Assembly: GCF_027744825.2 (NCBI RefSeq)
Contig: NC_071342.1
Span: 8,513,501 to 8,577,500, forward strand
Length of the DNA: 64,000 nucleotides
Direction of reading: 5' to 3'
Source of the DNA: Synchiropus splendidus
Taxonomy: Eukaryota; Chordata; Actinopteri; Syngnathiformes; Callionymidae
The notes beneath the pieces are model-generated. The model was not told where the DNA came from, made no database searches, and saw only the letters and a list, made by a program, of their open reading frames with translations. The translations under genes and the position numbers were made by a program. Shown piece after piece: positions 1-61,578 of the stretch; within the stretch, counting starts at the first letter, position 1; each line of letters begins with the position of its first letter.

Positions 1-3000
1 ACAGCGGAGGCTCCAGTCCTCTGTCACCCTGGTGTACCATAAATGAGCAGAAGATGAATGTGCAAGTTGTAGTGAGAGCAACATCATGTAGACACTGCAC
101 TGCAAAGAAAGGGGTGGCACCCACTCTGTTCCCTCTTCTCTGGAGTGGCCAAAACATGCACTGGCATCAAGAACCGCTCCCACAGCCACTCACTATGCAC
201 AACAACTAAAAACTAAAAAGTGTTATTCTCACCGACACCGTGTCACTCTTGTGAAAACAATAGTTTCAGTCGGAGAGATTAGCTTTGGGCAGAGGTTAGG
301 CATGAATGACTTTGAGTGCCGACCCAAAATTGAAATCAGTGAAGAGGGACACAAGACAGTCACAAACTTGTGTTTATATCTTTCTGAATTCATTCAGAAT
401 GAGACAGATAACAGCAACATACTTCATTCTTAGTTCACAATTAAGCATTGTGTGAAACTTACTAAACTAACTTATTACTAAATAATAGACCTGTATCAAT
501 GTAATGATTCATTTTCAGGGTCGTCTTATGAGGCAGGGATGTTGAACTCAATCTTGCAAGGTGCCAAAAAAGCACAGTTGCACTCTTAACAGAGTCTTGT
601 GGTTCAGTATTTATTGATATTTTGAGTCAACTTTGGAGGTCTAGCATGCCACATACTATGACATGGTGGGATTTTGACACGTGCTGTGAGGTGAGGTGAG
701 CTACATTTTAGGACGATGAAAAGCTTGAAATAAACTCAAATCATCATTATATTTCATTGATTTCTGTTAGCAGTTTGGAATGAATGAAGGGCGACGGCAT
801 GGAAGTCAGAAAAGGCCACAGTCTCCAGACCACATAAAATGACTTGCTGGACCAATCTGAGCCCCCCGGTCTTGACTTTGGCGGTGAGACAGTGGAAATG
901 AAAACTGCCAGTCACATTCAGAAGCTTATGTCAGTCAGCTTTAAAGCCACCATGAAAAGCCGAGAGCGGGACGGGTGCAATCTTCTTTGACTTATCAAAA
1001 AACAAACGATCAGGGAAAGACTTTGCCGGTAATAAAACAAGTTCTTCTCAGAGACCAATAAACTGAATATGTAATGACCAAGATCAGTTTTCTTCCAACA
1101 CCTAGTACTCTGTGAAGGAGTACACGGCAGATACAGAACAAGTGTAGCTGCAGCACACATTACATAGAGAGTGGCTTAAACATGGGGCCACAACACAAGT
1201 GCTACTCAGGTTCTCAGCAGAAAAATGGGTCATTTGCCCAACCGGCAGAGCTTCCCTCTGAATACTTCTCAGTTTCAATTATTCAAGGCCGCAACTGGCT
1301 CATTTCAGATGTTGGCCGCTCAGCTCGACAAACACCCCCACGGAGACAGGACTCCCGCGCTGGAGGTTGCTGTGTAACACCGAAGGAAACCAAAGCGCTA
1401 CTGAGAGGGGAATGATGCAACTGCTGCTCATATGTAAAGAAAAAGAAGCTCCAAAGCGCCTGCTATTGCTCTTCCTTTCTAAATCCTCATTGAGTAATTG
1501 GCTTTTTTTTTTTTCTCGGCATGAAGTCGTCCAATCTAAATGGTAATTCAGGAGGCCCTCCACTTGTCACTGATGGTGACCCTTGTTTACTGGACGACAT
1601 TTACTCCAAATGAGAATTAAAGTTGTAATGAGGGAGCTGAGTCCGTGCGGCGCCACCAGACACCAGACAATGCATTCTAAAGTGGAAATACTGCTCAAGA
1701 GCTCACGGCAGTTGCCTGTGGGAGGGGCTGGGATCAAACCATAAATGACTGTTTGGGGTTAATGTCTGACAAAGAACCAGCTACTGCTTTGTTCTTTTTG
1801 CAGCGCAGTTATTTATTTATTTATTTAGTTTGACTTTTGATGATCTTATTGCAGCCATATGATTTCCATTGTCTTGCTGCTGTGTGACTTGCAAGGGTCC
1901 TTGAGTCGCTTCATTCATTCCCTGCAGCTGTTTCTGCCTACATCATCGGACGTGCTACCCATGTTAGTAAGTGGCATATTTACTGTGCCCAGGCTTCATG
2001 GCAAAGGTGCGTTTGCTTTCTAATTGTTTCAGTAAGTATTTTTATTTGCTCAATAATATTGTGTCAATAAATAACAGGCATTGTGCCTTACGTCCTACAA
2101 CTAGAAAAGTGCTGAGACAGCGCACACCTTGGCCAAAAACCTCAACTCTGAAAAGCAGCTGACTGAAAAATAGTGTTGCCAAACCTCACACCACTTGAGC
2201 GAAAGGGCAGTGTCAATACCACAGAGTGCCATTAACACTGGGGCATCTCACAGTTCGCTATTCTCTACGGAGTCTGATGCAATAAACTGAGCAATGCAAA
2301 CTAACAACAACATTGTTATATGGAAATGTATTGATATGAAGGAATTGATGGGATGCTGTGAGAGCGGTGAGGAGTCATGGTGCTCCTCTCAGCGGCTTCT
2401 TTGCCCCCCCAGCCTCCCTCCCTTGCAGTTAGAAAGGCAGGCTGGAGGCACCTCTGTATTATGACTGTTGTTCCAAGATCTGCCCTGTGAGTCCTCCCTC
2501 CCCAGCAGCCTTCTCCTCCCATATGTGCACTCCTGGAGTTCTGTTGTTGTGTCACTGTAGTCCGCCACAGGAGCCTAGTTTGGAAGTTGCTTTTCTCTCC
2601 CTTCGCCTTCCTCCTGTTCTGTAGTTCTCATCCACGACGACCACTTCTCGCAGCGCGTGTTATGCCTCCTGGATGCCATTTCATTGTCACTACTCACTGT
2701 ATAATATGTAGTTACATATTTCAATCAATAACTTATAAGTTAGATTTCCTAAAATACCATTCAGAACTTAGCCTGCAGCCACTCAATCCTGAGTCATTCA
2801 TTTACTTGCCGTCTTGTTCAACGGGAGGAAACACTTGCACAATGCTGGAATTCAGTCGAGCACTCGATCTACATGGAGCATCAACACAATTTCCTTAAAT
2901 ATAAATAATAGAGATTACCTTCACATCACGTAGAGCACCCCTGAAGGAGAAGAGATGTTGGAGGATGGCGTGAAAAGTCTTGGTTTTCCTGCTGAGCCGT

Positions 3001-3290
3001 CGCCTTCTGGCAACAGATAAACAAATAACAATGTATGTGTAAACATCGTCTCAACATATTCTCAGTCATAAAACTCCATTAGCCACAATGTGCCATAAAC
3101 CCGGATACATCCGCACAAATGGCTTGCGGGTGCTAAAAGAGTCATTTGTAAGGCTGCGAGGATTTGTTGCCCATATTTGTTTTCATTCCCTTGAAAACAG
3201 AGTAACAATGCAGCAGTTGTTTGTGGTCAGTTCCAGGACCTCAACAACAACTGTCTGCTGATATTGCGATTGAATTATGAATAACCACAG
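1..3290. other. 3' flank of ryr2, no gene recognised
   Basis: There are only short unsupported reading frames on both strands. A short (TTTA)n run lies near 1809-1829. There is no sign of splice-flanked conserved coding sequence or a structured RNA. Confidence 0.5.
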
Positions 3291-3299
3291 GAATGTTTG

Positions 3300-3560
3300 T
3301 TTTTATGTTCAGTGACTGCCTCATCCTCCAGTCGCGCCTTCATCGGTCATCTTCCTCTGTTACACTTGGTCCACCACTGTCTCTCCCTTCACACGTCCAA
3401 ACATCCGAGTCTGACCTCCCTAGCTTCGTCTCCAAGCTTCTCCACATGATCTAATCTAAACTGATTCTTGAGCTTGTGTCGGAGCAACTGCCTCTAAACT
3501 GCCGCTGTCGTCTCCACTCGTTCCACCCTGCCTGCACTCACCTCTTCATCTGCCTTGATC
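3300..3560 (-). mobile_element. Decayed RTE-like LINE fragment (C-terminal end of reverse transcriptase ORF)
   Basis: Read on the minus strand, the interval around 3480-3550 resembles a segment common in fish RTE-type elements (GTGAGTGCAGGCAGGGTGGA). It continues into a translated stretch like VEKLGDEAREVRL and, after a frameshift, FGRVKG, recalling the family phrase on the pattern 'LGDxxREARLRWFGHV'. Stops and frameshifts show that it is dead. Boundaries are approximate. Confidence 0.55.
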
Positions 3561-6500
3561 ATCATCATATAAGTCAAACGCGCACCAACCACATGAAATC
3601 AATCTGAGAATTATCAGTTAAAAAAGTGTACGTTTTCTATGTTCTAAAAGGGTATTTCCAACGGAACTGCAACAGAAACAGAAAAGAATGGTGGTGAGAA
3701 TAAAAATTCCGAAGGCGTAAAAAGTGGAAAAGGTTTTATCATTTCACTGACTTGAAACTTGGAGAAAAAAAGTCTCGCCCCATTGTCAACGCATGCCCAA
3801 GAGTGGAGGTGTTTACCTCAGTGGAGCCTCACATGCAGCACCTCAGCAGACAGGCTTCAGGTGCTTGCATGACAGCTCTGTGAAACTGAGAAAGAAAAGG
3901 AGTGAACAAAGAGACACGGAGCAGCAGTGTGGAAAGTCAGGAAAAAAGAAAAAGGAAACAAACAGAATTACAAACTTTAACATGATTAAATAATACCCTG
4001 TTAATACACCTTTACATTAGATGCACTTTAAATGTAACATCAACGTGGAGTCAAAGTCACCAGCTTTTATCTCAACACTTCAGTTGTGGAGGAAAAAAGC
4101 TGACGGCGACATTATTCATGAAAAGTCACCTGTCAACAGAAAAACAACAATTATTTCTCACGATATTCAGGTGCAAATATGCTTTGGAGTTCTTTCAAAT
4201 ACATCATTACTTTGGGCGTCCGTGTTCATCTAACAAAAAGAGAATACTGGAGCCATGATTAAATGTTCTGGGTCATCTAGATCCAGGATTTGAAGATTCA
4301 TCCATCACCTGCTGTGGTGCAGAAGGAGCTGCTTGCCTGCTGTGCGTTGAGCAAGTGAGTTCTGGAACTCACTATTGAGCTCATCAATATCAACAATATT
4401 TTAAATGCTAAAAGGGCTGGGTGATAAATGACCTTTCCCTGATGGCTGTATGAGACAAGGCCGACGGTTTGTCCAGGCCTCTGCGATCAACTGCTGACAT
4501 TGCATGACCAACGACAGTGCCAGAAAATTCCACCTCCACTCGCACATATCTGTGTGGGCAACAGACCGTATCGCTGACTTTTCACATCAAGACAGTGCTT
4601 CGCAGGAATATATGAATGAGACCTCAGTCACTCCTGTGGTGATTTTTTCCCCACATACTGCCGAGTGCTAAAAAAATAGCATAGAAATACATCAACAATA
4701 TAAATATAGGGCATTAATACTGGGTGGAAAACAGCATTTCCTAGTTTGTAATGACGCTTGAGAAGGAGCAAAGGACTCGAGACCTGTTTGGAAAATTAAA
4801 GCAAACATTTTTTAACATTTTTATGTGCTTGGAATGAGTTTTGACTCATTTTTGACTTTAACAAACCCACATTTTTCTTCAACAATTAAGTCCTGACTGG
4901 ACAAGGAAGATCCCCGGCTTGTTACCAGGAGTGTGCCTCAGTCAAACTGCAAGACAGGAATTGCACTGGAAACCAACCATAAAATTCAAGTATTAAAAAA
5001 TGCATTCATTAATTTAAGAAAAATAAATAATAAATGAATAAAAATAATGATTTCTGACATGGAGTGGGGCTTAAAACTCTTTTACGGATAATTGAGATCA
5101 TTGACTAAAAATGCGTCCATGGACAAACTCACGGAAAAAAAGAAGAATAGTTTTGTTCTGATGTCCAGGTTTCATCAGATTAGACAATCAGACTTGGAGA
5201 AGCTGAGGCTCGTATTTAATTGAAGCGCCTCGGGTGCAGATTCAGAGCTCCACTCTTTTCACTGTCATCTTTCACTGATTCGTAACTCAGATTACATTTC
5301 CATGACATACCTGGTTCAAGGGTGGATCCAGATATCAGAAGGCTGGCGGTGAGATTCGTAACAATGCAGCAACAACTCTGCATATTTTATCATGACCTGC
5401 TGCACCACACACCTGAAGCTCCCCTTTCTCCATGCTGGAGAAATAATGGGAAAATCTTTGAACAAACAAAGCTCAAGGCTGGATGTTGAATCCATATCCG
5501 ATTGATTTTCTCATTGAGGACGATGAGAAAATGCCCGGGTGCATTAGTCAGTGCATATATTCTGGGGCTGGTGTCACCAGATCGCGTCGTTTTATCTCAT
5601 GACAAAATCAGAGGCAGCATGTGTATTTTACAAAGCAAAATAAAGCCTGCAGATCTGAGCGTGTAAACACACGTCCTTATACGTTAAATCAAATTGTATG
5701 TCCTGCAGACAGGAGCCGGGATTGAACAACAGTTTAATGGAGTCTTTTACTCCATCTGTCGCACTCGCTGTCAGAGTCTACGCTGCATTCAATTCGAACT
5801 TGCTTTCATTATTCGCTTTTCAGGTGTGTTTCTGAGCAGGTGATCTGTTCGGCCGGAAAATAAGGAAAAACTGAGCTTCAGTCAGCTCATCCATTTGTTG
5901 GGCTGACTTCAACTAAATACAATGGGCAATAAATACCAGTAGAGAGGAGACACACTGCACCAAAGTACTACCCAGCTGTAGATGAAGACCACAGCCCAGC
6001 TGAGGAGCAACCATGGTTCAGACAGAAAAATCACTCAGAGCACACAGGTTAAATGGGGGAAGAATAAAGTCATCATACCTGTTTACAAGAGTACAGGAAA
6101 TGAAGCGTTTCAGGCCAAAAGCACCATAAAAAAGAAGAGATTCATGTTCAAGTTAGACCACAAATGTCATCGTAAATCACATGCGAATTTCAATAAATCA
6201 TTAATATGGATTTTGAACAAATCAATTTTTATTAAATGTTTAATTCTGCAAGATCACAGACTGAAGAAAGAAGGGCACTTAAACAAAATTAACATTTCCT
6301 GTAAAAAAAAAAAAAAAAAAGTCTCTTTTTCAGCACAGTGATTTAGCTGCATTGCGGATATGTCACAACATTGTCATCAACTGAGGCAAACTTCCTCAGA
6401 CCATTACACGATTTATAATGAATTGCCTGCAAGCTGGATCCACACACTGACGCCGGCATGTACACAAGACCACGGCTTTCAAAAAGACTTTTTGCTTTTA

Positions 6501-9147
6501 TGATATTTATAACCAAAAAATGGAACTTAAAAAAAGGGGTAGCTGGAGGTAAATAGGAGGAATTCCCACATACCTGAACTCACCATTGGGCGTGTCAGCG
6601 GGCTGCAAGTGAGCGGAGAAGGTACTGTGGAAGGATGGAGACCTCAGGTTGTTGACTCCGTCATTGCAGTTTTAGGCGATTGTTGTCACTGTAATTAAAA
6701 ACACTTGTGCCTGAAAACCTGGACTATTTTTGTTTTGCTCCAGACTGTCCACGCTGTTCTCAGCCCCACTCTTCAGTTGAGGCCTACATCCTCCCTCATT
6801 CAGGCTCCAGCAACAATAGAAACCTGCAGAGGGCTGCAGACAGTTCAGGTGGAAACTGGGTTCAATGAGTCACTCTGTGCTGCAAATGGGTGTTAAATGC
6901 CTTAAAATTTCAATCTTATCAATCATGGCAATGGTTTAATCTTCGTGAACATGTGGATTTTCAGCCCTGTTAAGAGTCTCAAGTTTGTTTAAAAAAAAAA
7001 AAAAATTCCAAGCCTGCAGCACTAAGGCAGTCAGTTCAATAGGTGGGGGCCGCAATAACTAAAAGAAGCTTCTCCACAGGTTTATGTTTTAACTCCAGGA
7101 CAATGAAAATCCAAGTAGCTGAGCAGGAGACATGGATGGTGAGAGCACATCGCATAACAGAGACAGTGCATGACAGCGCATAAGTCACAAACCCAGAATG
7201 ATGTTGCAGTTTCTCAGTCAATTTTGCACCTATTAAGGTCATATTTTTGTGCCAGTATTTGAAGCAGCTGGTTCTAATTTGACCCATGAGTCATGCTCCT
7301 CAGCCTAAAATACTCCAGGCCTCCCCAGGAATCACTGTTCTTCAGCCACTATAGGAAAGGATGACAAAGATTAGGGAGAACCTTGGCACACTCACATCAA
7401 CATCCATCTTATTCACAATATCTTTTGATCTAGCGGCTGAAGTAATTATACACAAAACAGTCAGTCGATTTGATTTGGGTTGTTTCTATGGAGTCAGGCA
7501 CCACGATCGCAACAACAGCATCAGTTTGCATCATCTGGCATTGAGGCTGAGGTCTGCAGCACATGTGTGGCGTGAGAGAAGAGGAAATCAAGCGGTCGGA
7601 TGTTTTGATAGGTGGATAGATGGTTTTACACCGCTAGATTAGGATTCATTTCAGAAGTGGTTTTTGGTGAGAGGTTTTGCTGCAGCGCTGCTACATCACA
7701 CTGATGAGTTTTTGTGCATGGACCGGGGATCATGTCTGGATCTAACTCCAAGATAACTAGCTTTTAAGATGCAACTTAGTTACTTACTTTCACAGTCGGG
7801 ATGTCAACTTTTTAGATCAGTCATTCTCAACTCATGCCATGGGCCATAGCAAATCTGCTTCCAGTGCTTCATGGTAGGAGATTAAAACTGCAGACAGCAG
7901 AGAGTTACAAAAAGCTGCTCAATTTTCTACCGAGCAAACGTCTTATAAGTTGATGTGATCCTCTGATAATAACATATCTTTAAAAAATGGAAAATATATC
8001 ATTAAAACGTTCTGAATTCAATTGCAAACGGCACATTTTTGTCTCTAGATGTGTTTAAATAATTTTTTTTTTAATCAGGGGCACATTAGTGGGTGACGTG
8101 AGCCAGACCAGTGAAGAACCACTGTGGACTTACATACTTGTGACAGGTATGTACCATGACGCACCTGTAGAGAGGCATTGAACACGTACACACTCGTGCA
8201 GAGTGATGAATGAAATTAGAATTCAAGTTCATTGCATAGGTGAAAACAGCAATAACTGATTTTGTGACTTAAATATAACATCAACAAAAAATAATTTTCA
8301 CCAATAAATAAATAAAAATGAATAAATGAATGCCAAAACAAAAACAAAAAAACACATCCCTTATGATATTCATGTGATTTGTTTATTTTGCCCAGCTCCC
8401 GTCATTGTATTGACAAATCGATACACGCTACAAAACATGAAATATACTGGAGGATGAAGCACCAATCCCACTACGACTTTTTCGGCTCCTGAACGTTGCT
8501 ATTCATAGGCAACATGTCGGATGTCAGCGTCGGAACTGCGGAAGCTCAACCGAACCTCTGAATAATGAGGACAGTATTTCCAGGGGGCACGTCCTTCCCG
8601 CCACCCTGTGGCCGGGTTTTGTGAAAAACACAAACATTAAGTCTTTAATGATTCAAAAAAAGTTGTCGTGTGATGGAATAACCCCGGAGACATTCTCCAA
8701 AAAACAGCAGTCAATCACATCGTTAAGCTTGATGATCCGTTCCAGGGTAATTTTCTGACCAGCACCTGCTGCTTTGCTACACAGCCGCTGATAATGAGAC
8801 GGGAAAAATGGCTGGAGATGAGTGATGAGGCAGGAAGAGAGAGAAAATGAGCAGCAAGGACACCAAGAGGAGGAGGGGGAGGAGGAGGAGGGTCCCGGGG
8901 AGAAGAGCGTGTTAAGGTCTGCTGCTGAGGAGTGAAGAACAAATGCCAGAGGGAGAGTATTGGTCTCTGTGTCACTGCAGGAGCGAGGTGCCGCGCCGCC
9001 ATTTGAAACTCAAAGCACTTTCATTCATGAAAGACAAGGTTGGCACAAGACTCGCAGCCAGGAAAGTGTTCAGAGCTGAATCCTCGTGGCCTGGGAGGGG
9101 AGCTTGAATGATACGGAAAATTGCAAAGAAAGTTCCATTTCAATGTC
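3561..9147. other. Intergenic flank with simple repeats, no gene recognised
   Basis: AT-rich non-coding DNA. An A-run is at 6303-6320. A purine tract of GGA repeats lies at about 8866-8892. Short reading frames here have no family resemblance and no splice context that I could support. Confidence 0.5.
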
Positions 9148-10555
9148 TTTATTGAACACAGAAACAACGACAAACTCACTAGCTGAAGGAGCGGTGTGCA
9201 GAGCAGGGGGCCAAGGGCGGATCGTAAAGTATTCACGTTAAAGCCTGAGAGTTTTGGTATTAGCAACTTCCATTGACCAACCTGGGGTTGGTGTCAAGGT
9301 CAAATGAATGCTCTAGATTTTAATTCATAAACACAAGTTTAAATGGGTGAGAAAATCACAACATGTTTTCCATATGTTTCCACTGAGCGGTCTGGGTCGG
9401 TTCTTCTCTGGTGGTGCCCCATATCAGGGTGCATTCACCACCAACAGGGGGCAAAATATCCAAGCCCCACTGACTGGACTGGAGTTAGTGAGCAGAGCGT
9501 GTTGCAACATCAGTCGTTCTTATTGAAAACAACAACTGCCTGTTGACTTTAAAAGCCATCAGTTAACATGCCGCCTTTTAAACCCAGAGGAAAGTACCTT
9601 TACTTGCTGTGCTGCCGAGGAGCTTGGTCTTAGTTTTGCAATGCTTGCACAATGTGAGCATCGTGTCCAGCTTGGTGTTTCCGGACACTTGGCAGCCATT
9701 TTGAAGCCAAACGTTGGCTCTCAAGCGAAGACAGAGCTGGTAAAGGTGGCTGTTCAGCCATCTTTGTTTGGGTGTCAAGAAATGTTGACAAACACTCTGT
9801 GTAAGGGCACCAGAAGCCTGAATCACTTCAGTCATGGCCATACATTAATGCTAATACATTAATGAAATTCAAATTATCTGAAGCTGAAAACTCATTCACC
9901 TTATTCATGCAAGTGTAAAGAAATGAATCACTGAACAGTGTGTTTCTGTTGTGGGCTGAACTGGGATTTTGGCAGTGATGCAGTCGTCTGGATGTCGTGA
10001 CTTATTTTTGCAGATGAAGTCATGCTCATTTTATCAGTCTGAGACCTTCAGTAATGACTGGATTTGTGGGCAAACGAATGTGACCTTGGGGCTCTAAGTA
10101 CCGCATGCTCAGAGGAGGATTTATACAGAATAGAAGAGTCTTTTCCTCAAGAGAAAAAGTGAAGGGACCGGAGCTTGAGAGTCACACTGACACAGTCAAC
10201 AACTTATTGTAGGACCCACAAAAGGTGATGCCAGGGTTAACAAGTGTCAAAAGACACATCAGACGCACCTCAGTACAAGCACCTCATGGGCTCCTGCGGT
10301 GACATCTTGATCTTGTTCTTATGAGCAACTGAGAGTGGCCATGTATCTTGGAAGTGGTGAGAAAGGCAACTGACAAATGAGGAGACTTTGATGCCCAACA
10401 ACCCTACACACTGGTCCTTCAGGGAAAACTCACTACAGAAATCCCAAATCAATACAGTGCACACACAAACTCAAGGCAATTTACAGCATCCAAGAGCATC
10501 AATCGAGCTGGTGATGTCACTATCCAGGATGGATTCAGATCGTTCAGATTTCCTT
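9148..10555 (-). other. Probable ryr2 3' UTR
   Basis: Sequence downstream of the ryr2 stop, read on the minus strand. Possible polyadenylation signals are ATTAAA at 9319-9324 and AATAAA at 9148-9153 (minus-strand sense). No coding or RNA gene is recognised. The 3' end is not proven. Confidence 0.3.
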
Positions 10556-59322
<48,767 letters not shown>

Positions 59323-59783
59323 TATTAGGACCTTCTAGGCGACAAAAGTCATCTTGAAAAGTTCTTCTCGCACTGCTCTGCGGTGAGGATGGAGAGCTCG
59401 CGGAGGCACCGAGCTGTACTGCGGTCGGGAAGAAGGCGGAGTAATGAAGTCAGTCGCACATACTTTAAAAAAATCAAACTTTCGTTGGTCATCTGATGAC
59501 TGGAAAAAAAACACTTCTTTTCTTGAAATCAAATCGCTACATTCATATATTACTTTACAAAAATTGATTTTATTGCTGAAATTACTTACTTATTTATTTA
59601 TTTACTTATTAATTATTAAGTTATTTACAATAACATCATTTAATAATGAAAAGGTTATATGATCATCAGAATGCTATTTTTGTTTTTTAGCCGCAACTAA
59701 ATCTCATTAAATGTATTATTAATTTCATCTTTCCGTTGTGATATTGTCCCGGTAGAGCATTGGTTCATTTTATCGATGAACCA

Positions 59784-59784
<1 letters not shown>

Positions 59785-59858
<74 letters not shown>
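59785..59858. repeat. (TA)n microsatellite, ACTN2-RYR2 spacer
   Basis: About 74 bases of uninterrupted TA dinucleotide. Confidence 0.97.
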
Positions 59859-59861
<3 letters not shown>

Positions 59862-60192
59862 ATGATATAAACATGACTGTATAGGAGTTCAGGTTAGAAG
59901 GTCAGCTTTAGGTTGAGAAAAGGGCAGTAAATGCTTCTGCAGTTTCTGCAGGAAATCTCATTTAATGCTTTTCCATGCACTTTAAATTACCAATTTAAGC
60001 TAACTCCATGCCCTTGTCTAAATGTACTACTACTACAACTCACACACACACACACTGCAAGCATTTGACAAGGCCATTTTTTTTAACGTATTTATATATA
60101 CTGTGTGCTTCACAAATTAACAACAGAAATACCAGTATTTAACACTGATCTCTGAGCCGCACGCACGCACTCCACTCCAACTATGTCTCAAC

Positions 60193-60676
60193 TTATTCCA
60201 GTTCCAGGCATTTGTCCTTGTGTCTCCTCCTCGGAGTATTTGACATGGTGATCATTTGAGCCATGACTGTCCCTACTTTGTTTTCAGCATTCTCGGCAAG
60301 CTCACCAGCATCCTTCTGAAGGCTGGCACACACCTCCTTCAGCACAGCCTTTTTCTGTCTTCGTGCTTCCAGCTCGTCCGCCAGGGCCTCTCTTTTACCT
60401 CCACGTGTTTCAACCTCTCGCTCCCTCCTCTCTTCATCGAGGCACATCCCGTATTTTGTCTTGGGTGCAGGAGGCAGTAGTTGTTTTGTGAGGGGAACTT
60501 TGAGATCACCGACACAAGCCCTGGCATGGTCACACACTCGTCTCTGGGCTTTGACAGTTTTTTCAGTTATGTGGCAGATCTCCACTTCCCTATTGACACA
60601 GAGACCTCTCTCCACCGTAGATTGTCCATGTCCTGGTTGAGAAACTCCTTTCGCTCTGCTGAGAAAGAAATCTGTC

Positions 60677-60680
<4 letters not shown>
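60193..60680 (-). pseudogene. Transposon-derived coding relic: coiled-coil/basic C-terminal part
   Basis: An open stretch of about 160 codons. The end resembles a widespread fish DNA-transposon-derived protein: KKAVLKEVCASLQKDAGELA followed by ENAENK and a basic SNTPRRRHKDK motif. In intact family members this coiled region ends with a 'KSNSLRRTAKEK'-like motif. It is cut by the (TA)n tract at its left (N-terminal) side and is not a complete gene. Superfamily assignment (hAT-like) is tentative. Confidence 0.5.

Positions 60681-60752
<72 letters not shown>
60681..60752. repeat. (TA)n microsatellite inside transposon relic
   Basis: 72 bases of pure TA, lying between two fragments of the same decayed coding sequence. 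Confidence 0.97.
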
Positions 60753-60755
<3 letters not shown>

Positions 60756-60779
60756 GATACAGAGTGGAAACAGAGATGA

Positions 60780-61030
60780 AGAGCTAAGTTTTGTGAAATC
60801 CTCTCTTGCATTGCTCTCAACAGTTTCTCAACATTCCATGTGGAGAAGCTAGTCTTCAGTGAGTTTGGGTAGAGAGTGTAGCCCACAGCTCCCAGTAGAA
60901 ATGAGCTGCCTTCCTCCATGTGGTTCAGTATGTTCTTGCTGGAATACATTAAAGTTCACATTGGGTCCATCCATGCTGATGGTTAGGAGATTCTTCAGAT
61001 CTACTCGCTGCACACAATCCTATGTTTGAC
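60780..61030 (-). pseudogene. Transposon-derived coding relic: central part
   Basis: The minus-strand translation gives NLLTISMDGPNVNFNVFQQE and then STGSCGLHSLPK before an in-frame stop. SMDGPNVN followed by a GxCGLH motif is characteristic of the same fish transposon-derived protein family as the flanking fragments, which lie in the expected order. It is inactive. Confidence 0.6.
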
Positions 61031-61149
61031 AGCATGCAGACTTGTAGAAAGATGTCGGCAAGTAACATAGTTAGCTAAATTAAGATTGAAAGTAGGTAAG
61101 ATAGAAACAGCTATTCAAAGAATCATCTCCAAGATATTGAATTCACTGA

Positions 61150-61265
61150 GGTATGACTTTGCATGGTGTGTGTGTGGCTTATCTATCCTTGTGGGGACCA
61201 AAGCCTGACTTGCAATAACACCAGGTATTATGGGTGGTCAATGTTTGGACCGTTCCAGGTCATCT
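61150..61265. repeat. GT-run plus CCTTGTGGGGACC dispersed repeat
   Basis: A short GT run is followed by TATCCTTGTGGGGACCAAAG, a sequence frequent in fish genomes beside microsatellites. It lies inside the transposon relic interval. Confidence 0.4.
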
Positions 61266-61335
61266 TTTTTTTGTTGCTGTTGTTGTTTTTAATAGTTTAA
61301 ATACTACATTGTGTTGCATTTAATGTGGATGAAAC

Positions 61336-61578
61336 TTATTCAGTAAATAATTCATTGATTTTAGAAGTAGGACTTACTCCTACTTCCCTTGAAATGGTAC
61401 AGATGCTGTGTTTTTGAGTGTCCAAGATAACAGGAGTGGACACAACCTCCTTTATAACCTCAACATGGACATCTAGATGTTTATTCTTCGTTGAGTGTTT
61501 CAGACTTTCATCAAACATCAACACAAAAGGACCTGGTTTTGGTGGTTTTGTGCCTTCCACAGGTAAAAGATTTGGCAA
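61336..61578 (-). pseudogene. Transposon-derived coding relic: N-terminal/catalytic-side part
   Basis: An open stretch of 80 codons containing PFVLMFDESLKHSTKNKHLD, which closely follows the family phrase 'VxMFDESLNxxTKxKQLDxHVRYW'. Similarity is lost after LDVHV. It is the most upstream of the three collinear fragments (61578 to 60193 on the minus strand). No terminal inverted repeats were found by eye. Confidence 0.6.

Noticed and set aside
5982..6341. 119-codon plus-strand reading frame
   Set aside because: Lysine-rich, ends in a poly-A-derived lysine run, and shows no recognisable domain or splice context.
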